The translations under genes and the position numbers were made by a program. From Bacteroidales bacterium UBA1216 (GTDB lineage Bacteria; Bacteroidota; Bacteroidia; Bacteroidales; Paludibacteraceae), in the NCBI GenBank assembly GCA_002309255.1, contig DBXI01000052.1, positions 1-6,679 of the forward strand: a stretch of 6,679 bases of DNA, written 5' to 3'. The notes beneath the pieces are model-generated. The model saw only the letters and a list, made by a program, of their open reading frames with translations, did no database searches and was not told the origin of the DNA. Shown here one piece after another: positions 1-4,726 of the stretch (positions are counted from its first letter, which is position 1; each line of letters opens with the position of its first letter).

Positions 1-32
1 GAGGCACTTCTTCACCCGCAAAAATTTAAAAT

Positions 33-204
33 GTTTTGGGGACCCCAATGAAAGAAAAGTCAGATAGTATCTGACGATAATAGACGCTGCTTTTTGAGCC
101 GGCGTTTACTAAACGCCTATGCCCGATCCGATCGGGCGGAAGGAAAGAATTATCTGCAAAGCCGTTGTCGGAATCCGATTCCGACGCAATGAACAAAGAA
201 AAAA
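33..204. repeat. Left cluster of odd palindromes, two with an AATGAA-type tail
   Basis: This gene-free stretch holds five near-perfect palindromes, each with one unpaired central base: 36-48 (TTGGGG A CCCCAA), 59-75 (GTCAGATA G TATCTGAC), 101-117 (GGCGTTTA C TAAACGCC), 121-137 (GCCCGATC C GATCGGGC) and 167-185 (GTCGGAATC C GATTCCGAC). The first and last run into an A-rich tail, AATGAAAGAAAAG at 47-59 and AATGAACAAAGAAA at 188-201. The last copy, with its AAAGCCG lead-in at 158, closely matches copies near 4321-4364 and 4417-4460. The stems differ in sequence but stay paired. They are not terminators on the plus strand because no T-run follows. What the elements do is unknown; REP/MITE-like mobile repeats are one possibility. 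Confidence 0.75.
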
Positions 205-230
205 GCAGGCAGTACCTTTCGGCTGCCTGC
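199..230 (-). terminator. Rho-independent terminator of the BspA-like gene
   Basis: Read on the minus strand, an 8-bp perfect stem GCAGGCAG/CTGCCTGC (230-223 with 212-205) with a 10-nt loop is followed at once by TTTTTT (204-199) and then CTTTG. It lies about 20 nt past the stop codon of the surface-protein gene, where its terminator should be. The T-run is also the complement of the A-rich tail of the hairpin repeat at 167-201, so terminator and repeat overlap. Confidence 0.88.
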
Positions 231-252
231 TCGTGAATACTTTAACGACATT

Positions 253-2877
253 TTATCTCACTTCCTGCCCTTGGACGGTGTAAGTCTTGCCGTCGCGGAG
301 GATGAAGAGTTGGCCGTCAATCAGCATCTTGCGCAGACGGGTGTCGCCGGTGTCAACGTTTTCAACCGCATTCGGCACATCGGCGGTCGTGAACGATTGC
401 GTTGTTGTCTCGATGACAGCACCGTTCGCGTCTTTGGCTTTAATTGTCAGGTCGTAGTCAGTACCAGCTTCCAGACCGGTGACGGTGAACGAGAAGCCTG
501 AGGCTTGTGTTGAATGGTCACGTGCCGGAGCAGCAAAGGCAATCTGTGTCAGTTGGCCGTTGGCGTTAAAGATCAACGTGCAAATCACATTGCCGTTCTT
601 GTCCTTGATAACCAGCTCGTAGGTTGCTGCATTATCTACTGCAGGCCAAACGACATCGGCGGTTGTCTCTGTAGGTGTTACTTTTACATCGCTCGTCTCG
701 ACGGTGACAGCACCTAAGGGACGCACGTCATACATGCCCCAGAAGTCATGTGCTTTGTACGTAGCCAGATAATCGGCTGGAACATAGATAATCGTGCTAT
801 ACGGCAAATTGTAATAGAACGCACCTTCCTTCACCGTAGGCGGACGCTGGCTGTAGCAGGTGATGGATGCAAATTCGTAACAGCTGCTATACGCATTATG
901 CTCTATCACTTTTACGGACGAACCGATAATAATGTTTTTAATTTGATAGCAATTATAGAAAGCATCTTCGCCGATAATGGTAATCTCATTGCCGATGGTT
1001 ACGGCTTCTGCATTGTAGGTATAGGTGTAATTCTCCGTCAACTCACCTGCTCCTGTTATCTCAAGGGCTTTTGTTTGGGCGTCAAATGTCCAAGTCAGCG
1101 CCTCGTCCTTGCCGCATTTGCCTGTCGGCAGATAGTCAAAGATAGCCTCAACTGTAATATCTTGCGTCAGTTCAATTGTTCGCGGATTATCGGTATTACC
1201 ATCTGCCCATTTGACGAAATAGCATCCACGGTCAGGTCCTGCGGTAAGGGTTAATGTCTCGTCACATATAGATAAGCCTTCCGACCACTCGTCTGCTTTG
1301 CTATACCAAATGTATCCGTTCTCTGCTTTCGTTGTTATCGTATAGGGCGACGGAGCGTGTCCGATATTAGAAGCATAATTGCTCCATCCGTCAGCAGACC
1401 GATATACATCCAATGAGCCGCAAGGCACATATATAGAAACACCGTAGCCAAACACACTATTACCTAATGCCGGAGGCGTTTCGCTTTGCATCGTCACACT
1501 TGCCAGACTGCTGCAACTCCTGAAAGCAGCCTCTCCAATGCTTGTCACGCTGTTGGGAATGGTGACAGAGGTAAGACTGCTGCAGCTACGGAAAGCACCT
1601 TCTCCAATGCTTGTGACGCTATTGCCGATGGTGACAGAGGTCAGACTGCTGCAACCACAGAAAGCATCGTCACCAATGCTTGTGACACTATTGGGGATGG
1701 TGACAGAGGTAAGACTGCTGCAATTTTCGAAAGCATAATCTCCAATGCTTGTGACACCTTCTCCAATGATTAGCTGTTCGGCCTGTGAGGGAGCTTCCGC
1801 ACCGTAGGTGTAATTGCTGTTCAATGTGCCGTTTCCGGAGATTGCCAGTGTCTTGCTTTCGGCATCGAACACCCACGTAAGTTGATTATTGTCGCCGCAT
1901 GTGCCGGATTTAACAAATGCAAATTCAGCAGTATAAGTCACATCCTCCATTGGATCTATTGTACGCGGATTGTCGGTGTTTCCGTCCGACCATTGCGTAA
2001 AGTGGTAACCATAGTTCGCGGTGGCGGTCATGGCGCTGTCACAGGCTGTTTTCGGAACAGAAACGCTTCCTGCATTGCTATCAGCAGACACCGCTTTTGC
2101 GATAGCTGCGACATAATAAATACGAGACGAATAATTACTCCATTCGTTCTTATATGCGTCTATCGTACCACAAGGAACGATTATCTTCAATGATGATGAA
2201 GTGTTATCAAATGCAGATGTGGTGTCATCAAATGCATCTGAAACCAATGTCGCTGGTGTTGAACCCTCACAGATAACCGAGGTCAGACTGCTGCAATAAG
2301 AGAAAGCCCACGTTCCAATGCTTGTCACGCTGTTGGGGATGGTGACAGAGGTCAGACTGCTGCAATAAGAGAAAGCACTACCTCCAATGCTTGTGACGCT
2401 GTTGGGGATGGTGACAGAGGTCAGACTGTGGCAATAAGAGAAAGCACCACCAGCGATACTCTCAATGCCTTCCTGTATAGAATAGTCTCCGGAATAGGAT
2501 TCCGGCATACGTGCAAATACAAGTTCATTATATACCGGCGAGGTCAGCCTGCTGCATCCATAGAAAGCCCCACCTCCAATGCTTGTCACGCTGTTGGGGA
2601 TGGTGACAGAGGTCAGGCTGCTGCAAGCATAGAAAGCACCTTCACCAATGCTTGTGACGCTGTACGTTTGGTTGTTGTACGTCACCGACGAAGGGATATT
2701 GGCAGAAGTCAAACCGCTGTAGTTGTTTCTTGAATAGTACCCTTGATAAGTAACTTCCGCAGTCCGGTTTGTCGCATCAAGGTTGTAATACAAGTCGCCG
2801 ATTTGAACTCTTTCAGCGAAGATTGTTCCTACGCTTGCTACTAGCACAAGGAAGAGAGTAAATAATTTTGGTTTCAT
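253..2877 (-). CDS. BspA-type leucine-rich-repeat surface protein with FN3 domain and T9SS-like C-terminal tail
   Basis: This is an 874-residue secreted protein, probably a surface adhesin or host-binding protein. I chose the ATG at 2877 over the GTG at 2889 because it puts MKPKLFTLFLVLVASVG directly at the N-terminus as a signal peptide, cleaved near residue 21. LRR_5/BspA repeats of 23 residues (pattern NSVTSIGxxAFxxCSSLTSV) fill about 74-205 and 367-463, with a weaker set at 626-672. Two Bacterial-repeat/InlB-B-like domains, each with WxDGNTDNPRTI, lie at about 253-322 and 513-582, each preceded by a VPCGxxDxY segment. A fibronectin type III-like domain spans about 721-831. The last 40 residues, ending in DGQLFILRDGKTYTVQGQ, match the C-terminal tails of Prevotella-type BspA proteins thought to be type IX secretion sorting signals. 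No Shine-Dalgarno is visible. The gene has its own terminator and stands alone. The ligand cannot be told from sequence. Confidence 0.93.
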   Translation of the reverse strand: MKPKLFTLFLVLVASVGTIFAERVQIGDLYYNLDATNRTAEVTYQGYYSRNNYSGLTSANIPSSVTYNNQTYSVTSIGEGAFYACSSLTSVTIPNSVTSIGGGAFYGCSRLTSPVYNELVFARMPESYSGDYSIQEGIESIAGGAFSYCHSLTSVTIPNSVTSIGGSAFSYCSSLTSVTIPNSVTSIGTWAFSYCSSLTSVICEGSTPATLVSDAFDDTTSAFDNTSSSLKIIVPCGTIDAYKNEWSNYSSRIYYVAAIAKAVSADSNAGSVSVPKTACDSAMTATANYGYHFTQWSDGNTDNPRTIDPMEDVTYTAEFAFVKSGTCGDNNQLTWVFDAESKTLAISGNGTLNSNYTYGAEAPSQAEQLIIGEGVTSIGDYAFENCSSLTSVTIPNSVTSIGDDAFCGCSSLTSVTIGNSVTSIGEGAFRSCSSLTSVTIPNSVTSIGEAAFRSCSSLASVTMQSETPPALGNSVFGYGVSIYVPCGSLDVYRSADGWSNYASNIGHAPSPYTITTKAENGYIWYSKADEWSEGLSICDETLTLTAGPDRGCYFVKWADGNTDNPRTIELTQDITVEAIFDYLPTGKCGKDEALTWTFDAQTKALEITGAGELTENYTYTYNAEAVTIGNEITIIGEDAFYNCYQIKNIIIGSSVKVIEHNAYSSCYEFASITCYSQRPPTVKEGAFYYNLPYSTIIYVPADYLATYKAHDFWGMYDVRPLGAVTVETSDVKVTPTETTADVVWPAVDNAATYELVIKDKNGNVICTLIFNANGQLTQIAFAAPARDHSTQASGFSFTVTGLEAGTDYDLTIKAKDANGAVIETTTQSFTTADVPNAVENVDTGDTRLRKMLIDGQLFILRDGKTYTVQGQEVR
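1491..1780 (-). repeat. Internal 69-bp coding repeats, second LRR block of the BspA-like gene
   Basis: About four tandem copies of a 69-bp unit (23 codons) encode the LRR motifs at residues 367-463. The DNA is far more alike between copies than the protein family needs; stretches such as CCAATGCTTGT and GGTGACAGAGGT recur almost unchanged. This points to recent duplication or gene conversion and makes the block prone to copy-number change. Confidence 0.8.
2263..2658 (-). repeat. Internal 69-bp coding repeats, first LRR block of the BspA-like gene
   Basis: About five copies of the same 69-bp LRR unit encode residues 74-205. They are broken once by a non-repeat insert (about residues 111-143, containing YNELVFARMPESYSG). 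Unit sequences nearly match those of the block at 1491-1780, so the two blocks could recombine with each other within the gene. Confidence 0.8.
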
Positions 2878-2915
2878 AAATCTGTACACTGCTTCGTGTC
2901 GTGCGCAACTTCTGT

Positions 2916-2929
2916 GCCTGCAAGCAGGC
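2916..2929. repeat. Palindrome in the upstream region of the BspA-like gene
   Basis: GCCTGC AA GCAGGC is a 6-bp perfect inverted repeat with a 2-nt centre, 39 bp upstream of the chosen start codon. It could be a small operator or a leader hairpin. No clear -7 box could be placed next to it, so its role is open. Confidence 0.45.
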
Positions 2930-2972
2930 GGTGAATATTTGGGTTAATTGTTCTTCGTCATATATAAACATA

Positions 2973-3004
2973 GAAAAGCGTGAACTCCAATTGGTCTTCA
3001 CGCT
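2973..3004 (-). terminator. Long symmetric hairpin followed by TTTT, candidate minus-strand terminator
   Basis: AGCGTGAA (2977-2984) and TTCACGCT (2997-3004) are perfect inverted arms, and the centre CCAATTGG (2987-2994) is itself palindromic on the same axis. The whole 28-bp dyad therefore pairs at 12 of 14 positions per arm. On the minus strand it is followed by TTTTC. It would end transcription coming from the intergenic RNA region or from the GNAT operon, before the BspA-like gene. It could instead be a protein-binding dyad; the short T-run keeps confidence moderate. Confidence 0.5.
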
Positions 3005-3108
3005 GGTCAAGGGCTTCGCAATCCCCGAATAAAGTAGAAAACAACTGACGTCCACGCCTGATATGTACAACCACCTACCTCGCCCTATGACGGGCGTGGA
3101 GTAGATAT

Positions 3109-3216
3109 TTACATACCCACGAGGACATTCATCGTTGTTGTTCGGACTTTATTCTGTAGAATTTTGCGAAGATTCTGACCAGTCGCAAACAACGTCAATA
3201 AACGCCTTTTATTATG
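3109..3216 (-). pseudogene. Possible degenerate transposase C-terminal remnant
   Basis: One minus-strand frame reads 35 residues to a TAA stop and includes LLTLFATGQNLRKIL. This resembles the end of the catalytic domain of IS5/IS1182-like DDE transposases, where an aliphatic strand is followed by an (A/G)xNL(R/K)K motif. A stop codon (TGA, 3217-3219) lies immediately upstream, and no DDE residues or terminal inverted repeats can be found nearby. If real it is only a scar. The match is short and may be chance. Confidence 0.22.
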
Positions 3217-3246
3217 TCACCGCTTTGTTTCGCTGTCGGTGCCAGC

Positions 3247-3304
3247 TGTCGCCTGCGACAAATTGTGCTATCGAATGTCGCTCTGCGACATAAAGCGCAC
3301 AATT
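3247..3304. repeat. Adjacent and nested TGTCGC/GCGACA hairpins
   Basis: Two hairpins share the same stem: TGTCGC CT GCGACA (3247-3260) and ATGTCGC TCT GCGACAT (3275-3291). The second sits concentrically inside a further 8-bp perfect stem, AATTGTGC (3261-3268) with GCACAATT (3297-3304), giving one long bulged hairpin of 44 nt. This repeated stem design in non-coding DNA suggests a structured RNA or a folded single-stranded DNA element. Confidence 0.65.
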
Positions 3305-3315
3305 ATCTTGGCTCT

Positions 3316-3346
3316 TCAAAAATCAATCGTGCCGATTAATTTTTGA
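3316..3346. repeat. 14-bp hairpin with A- and T-tracts
   Basis: The arms at 3316-3329 and 3333-3346 pair at 13 of 14 positions around a 3-nt loop. The single mismatch is C/A in plus-strand RNA but a G-U wobble in minus-strand RNA, so the fold is fully paired on the minus strand. The A5 before and T5 after a CGATT core resemble a weak bidirectional terminator, about 90 nt past the GNAT stop codon. A 7-bp hairpin (TCCAATG 3349-3355 with CATTGGA 3364-3370) sits right beside it. Confidence 0.55.
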
Positions 3347-3433
3347 GTTCCAATGATTACTTCCATTGGACGATGCTCCAGTTTAACGTCTCAGAGCTGA
3401 CGGTCGCAATAGACCCTGCGGCAGAGGTGTTTA

Positions 3434-3973
3434 TTAATTACGTATATTGAGTATCATACGCATTGTGTCGTAACTTCTGTCTTGAGTTTCAAGATGCGTA
3501 AAACCACATTTCTCATAGAAAGGAACTGCAAAGTATTGAAGTGTAACATAAGCATCAACCGTTATGAATGGCGTGTGCTGCGATTGTGCAAGCTTGCTAA
3601 TCTGCCGTATAATAACGGACCCGATATGTTTGTTCCTAAATGACTCACTAATAGCAAGGTACTCAATTTCTACTGTCGAATACCGCTTAATTGACTTTAA
3701 CCCACCAGATAGTTTATCCAGTATAGAGAACGGTTTTCCATAAGCAGGAGCATCTGTAAAAGATTCATTCTCGTCAAAGAAATAACCTTCACTTAACACA
3801 AACATCCCAACAATCGTATTATCCTCGTCATAAACGATGAATAACTGATTTTCATGCTGGGATAAATAATTGTCAAGACGGAAATGAATAAAATCATCCA
3901 TTTCCTTCACACCACATCGGAAATCTCTTAAAATCCTTGCGGACGTAGAGCGTTCAAAACTAAGTAAGCTCAT
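3434..3973 (-). CDS. GNAT-family N-acetyltransferase, candidate TacT-like toxin
   Basis: This 179-residue protein is a single GNAT domain, which transfers acetyl groups from acetyl-CoA. An N-terminal FRCGVKEMDDF (18-28) matches the F-x-C-G-xxx-(L/M)-D-x-F opening of TacT/AtaT-type toxins, which acetylate the amino acid on charged tRNA. Motif A is at about 101-122 (VEIEYLAIS then RNKHIGS; the first Gly of the usual R-G-x-G-I-G loop is His116), and motif B ends in FYEKCGF (152-158), with Tyr153 at the usual catalytic tyrosine position. The ATG at 3973 overlaps the stop of the 53-residue upstream gene (TAATG), so I prefer it to the TTG at 3982. One-base overlap and co-direction imply translational coupling. 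Family and fold are clear; toxin activity and tRNA as substrate are inferred. A metabolic or protein acetyltransferase is the alternative. Confidence 0.82.
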   Translation of the reverse strand: MSLLSFERSTSARILRDFRCGVKEMDDFIHFRLDNYLSQHENQLFIVYDEDNTIVGMFVLSEGYFFDENESFTDAPAYGKPFSILDKLSGGLKSIKRYSTVEIEYLAISESFRNKHIGSVIIRQISKLAQSQHTPFITVDAYVTLQYFAVPFYEKCGFTHLETQDRSYDTMRMILNIRN

Positions 3974-4134
3974 TATTTCCAAACAACTTCATATTCAGAT
4001 GGCCGATTCAGGAACTCAATCCGTTTACGGTCTTCCTCATTCAATTGTCCAGTCTCATAGCGACGAATCTGATCACGTAAGGCTTTAGCGAATTCACCAG
4101 TGATCGGTTTCCGTCTAGATTTAACTCCTAACAT
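3973..4134 (-). CDS. Small basic protein upstream of the GNAT gene, candidate antitoxin/repressor
   Basis: This 53-residue protein has a good Shine-Dalgarno (AGAAAGGAG, 5 nt before the ATG), its own strong promoter, and a TAATG overlap with the GNAT gene, so it is very likely translated. The sequence starts MLGVKSRRKPITGEF, with a basic N-terminal patch (K5, R7, R8, K9). A likely charged helix follows (about 12-27), then a second helix from LNEEDRKRIEFLN (31-43) and a short tail ending in EVVWK. I do not recognise a ribbon-helix-helix (DUF1778) or other standard antitoxin fold, and it is shorter than the roughly 90-residue partners of known GNAT toxins. Its position first in the operon, its small size and the palindromic operator at its promoter fit an antitoxin that also represses the operon. 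That role is inference. Confidence 0.75.
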   Translation of the reverse strand: MLGVKSRRKPITGEFAKALRDQIRRYETGQLNEEDRKRIEFLNRPSEYEVVWK

Positions 4135-4139
4135 ATTAA

Positions 4140-4148
4140 CTCCTTTCT
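4140..4148 (-). promoter_or_regulatory. Shine-Dalgarno of the small upstream gene
   Basis: On the minus strand AGAAAGGAG lies 5 nt before the ATG at 4134. Such a strong match is uncommon in Bacteroidota and fixes this start; it suggests the first gene of the pair is made at a high rate, as is usual for antitoxins. Confidence 0.75.
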
Positions 4149-4164
4149 GTCTTGAATGACGCTA

Positions 4165-4195
4165 CAAAGATACAAAAAAAAATGACATTTGCAAA
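4165..4195 (-). promoter_or_regulatory. Bacteroidota-type promoter of the 53-aa/GNAT operon
   Basis: On the minus strand a -33 box TTTG (4195-4192) and a perfect -7 box TATCTTTG (4172-4165) are 19 nt apart, the spacing used by the primary sigma factor of Bacteroidota. Transcription should begin roughly 25 nt before the ATG at 4134. The -33 box lies inside the palindrome at 4185-4198, so a bound protein would block it. Confidence 0.85.
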
Positions 4196-4220
4196 TGTAG
4201 GACAAAAATTTTTGCAAAAA
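4185..4220. promoter_or_regulatory. Twin TTTGCAAA palindromes, candidate operators
   Basis: ACATTTGCAAATGT (4185-4198) is a perfect 14-bp palindrome covering the -33 box. A second perfect palindrome, TTTTTGCAAAAA (4209-4220), has the same TTTGCAAA core, with centres 23 bp apart. Two like dyads at a promoter, one over the -33 box, fit binding by a repressor, most simply the 53-residue protein alone or in complex with the GNAT protein. The second site is A/T-rich, so chance is a larger risk there. Confidence 0.6.
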
Positions 4221-4320
4221 GGTGAAAAGAAAGTGAGAAATTTAATGGAAACGGGGGAAATAGGATTAGACCGCTGCGCTATGCTGGAGATTCCGGAAAA
4301 TCTGGGACGGCGGCTCGGGG

Positions 4321-4520
4321 TAGCCGTGTCGGAATAATTCCGACGAAATGAACGAAGAAAGAAGATATAGGACTGAATAGCCCAAATAGGAAACAATAGG
4401 GGATATATTTCGGTAAAGCCGATGTCGGCATCGGATGCCGACGTAATGAACGAAGAAAGGGGAGGGATACCCGCAGCCATGCGGGGCAATGAACAAAAGA
4501 ATGGAGAAGCTTAGTAAGCT
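4321..4520. repeat. Right cluster of hairpin-plus-tail repeats
   Basis: Three units share a layout with the left cluster: a palindromic stem, exactly two bases (G then A, T or C), then an AATGAAC-type A-rich tail. The stems are GTCGGAAT A ATTCCGAC (4328-4344, tail 4347-4360), GTCGGCATC G GATGCCGAC (4424-4442, tail 4445-4458) and CCCGCA/TGCGGG with a 4-nt loop (4470-4485, tail 4488-4501). An untailed palindrome AGCTTA G TAAGCT follows at 4508-4520. The first two units are preceded by AGCCG, like the copy at 158-201. No convincing gene lies between 4135 and 4726; the rest of this stretch (about 4221-4320 and 4361-4416) shows nothing I can name. Confidence 0.8.
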
Positions 4521-4539
4521 GCATCAAATGCCAGCATTG

Positions 4540-4692
4540 GGCGGATTTAAGTGTTATAACCTGCCAAAATAGAAAAATTAAGTCGGTTTTGGCGGACTTT
4601 GACACCATAATCTGCCAAAACAGAAAAATTACACCCGTTTTGGCAGAAAACATCGCAAAAACTTGCCAAATTGGAAAATATTTAGTATCTTT
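4540..4692 (+). repeat. Three tandem 51-bp units upstream of the AAA ATPase gene
   Basis: Units start at 4540, 4591 and 4642 and have exactly 51 bp each. CTGCCAAAAyAGAAAAATTA at 4561-4580 and 4612-4631 agrees at 19 of 20 bases, and the third unit has a weaker match at 4663. Each of the first two units forms a dyad with the start of the next: CTGCCAAAA (4561-4569) with TTTTGGCGG (4587-4595, one mismatch), and TCTGCCAAAAC (4611-4621) with GTTTTGGCAGA (4637-4647, perfect). The third unit carries the promoter -7 box at the position where the first two have only its TTTG half. The array looks like multiplied operator/promoter modules controlling the ATPase. Confidence 0.82.
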
Positions 4693-4693
4693 G
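4663..4693 (+). promoter_or_regulatory. Promoter of the AAA ATPase gene
   Basis: A -33 box TTG (4663-4665) and a perfect -7 box TATCTTTG (4686-4693) are 20 nt apart. The -33 box is part of the TTGCCAAA element of the third 51-bp unit. A start of transcription near 4700 rules out the in-frame TTG at 4589 as the start codon of the ATPase. Confidence 0.8.
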
Positions 4694-4709
4694 TGCCGGT
4701 TTTACAGAA

Positions 4710-4725
4710 GTGCTCTTAACAGCAC
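4710..4725 (+). promoter_or_regulatory. Leader hairpin directly before the ATPase start codon
   Basis: GTGCT (4710-4714) pairs with AGCAC (4721-4725) around a 6-nt loop and ends one base before the ATG at 4727. In the short leader it would occupy the ribosome-binding region and could limit translation. If translation really starts at the next in-frame ATG (4754) the hairpin would matter less. Confidence 0.4.
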
Positions 4726-4726
4726 G

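Larger units (their letters stand above)
2973..3433 (-). other. Structured non-coding intergenic region, possible ncRNA
   Basis: The 556 bp between the BspA-like gene and the GNAT gene hold no convincing gene, but inverted repeats run along most of this part. They are at 3051-3060/3091-3100 (TCCACGCCTG with CGGGCGTGGA, one wobble), 3081-3085/3092-3096 (CGCCC/GGGCG, an alternative to the former), 3247-3260, 3261-3304, 3316-3346 and 3349-3370, ending minus-strand in the terminator-like dyad at 2977-3004. The density and the terminator suggest a structured minus-strand RNA or a long 3' region of the GNAT transcript. I found no good TAnnTTTG promoter inside it and cannot assign it to a named RNA family. 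A decayed mobile element is the main alternative. Confidence 0.35.

Noticed and set aside
1491..2658. Regular repeats that might be taken for a CRISPR array
   Set aside because: The units are 69 bp, contiguous, in frame and encode BspA leucine-rich repeats; there are no unique spacers between short repeats.
271..2733. Several open frames on the plus strand (for example 748-1254 and 1486-1773)
   Set aside because: They lie opposite the BspA-like gene and mirror its repeats, including repetitive peptides such as SNACDT. They have no promoters and show no family features.
2965..2972. TATGTTTA on the minus strand as the -7 box of the BspA-like gene
   Set aside because: It is one base off the consensus, and no TTG lies 19-20 nt upstream; the nearest is 15 nt away inside the hairpin. 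The true promoter could not be placed.
4183..4337. Plus-strand 51-codon frame starting MTFANVGQKF, divergent from the GNAT operon
   Set aside because: It begins inside the promoter/operator of the opposite operon, lacks a promoter of its own and ends inside a hairpin repeat. I cannot support it as a gene.
4328..4442. Hairpin repeats as transcription terminators
   Set aside because: On neither strand does a T-run directly follow the stem; the plus-strand tail is AATGAAC and A-rich.
1..4520. Composite transposon bounded by the two hairpin-repeat clusters
   Set aside because: The clusters are in the same orientation, no transposase gene lies between them, and no target-site duplication is visible. 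Bracketing alone is not enough.
4136..4653. Overlapping minus-strand frames with a repeated AKTxxIFLFWQ peptide
   Set aside because: The 17-residue peptide period is the 51-bp DNA repeat read in a frame; 51 is a multiple of three, so the frame stays open. They also cross the GNAT operon promoter.
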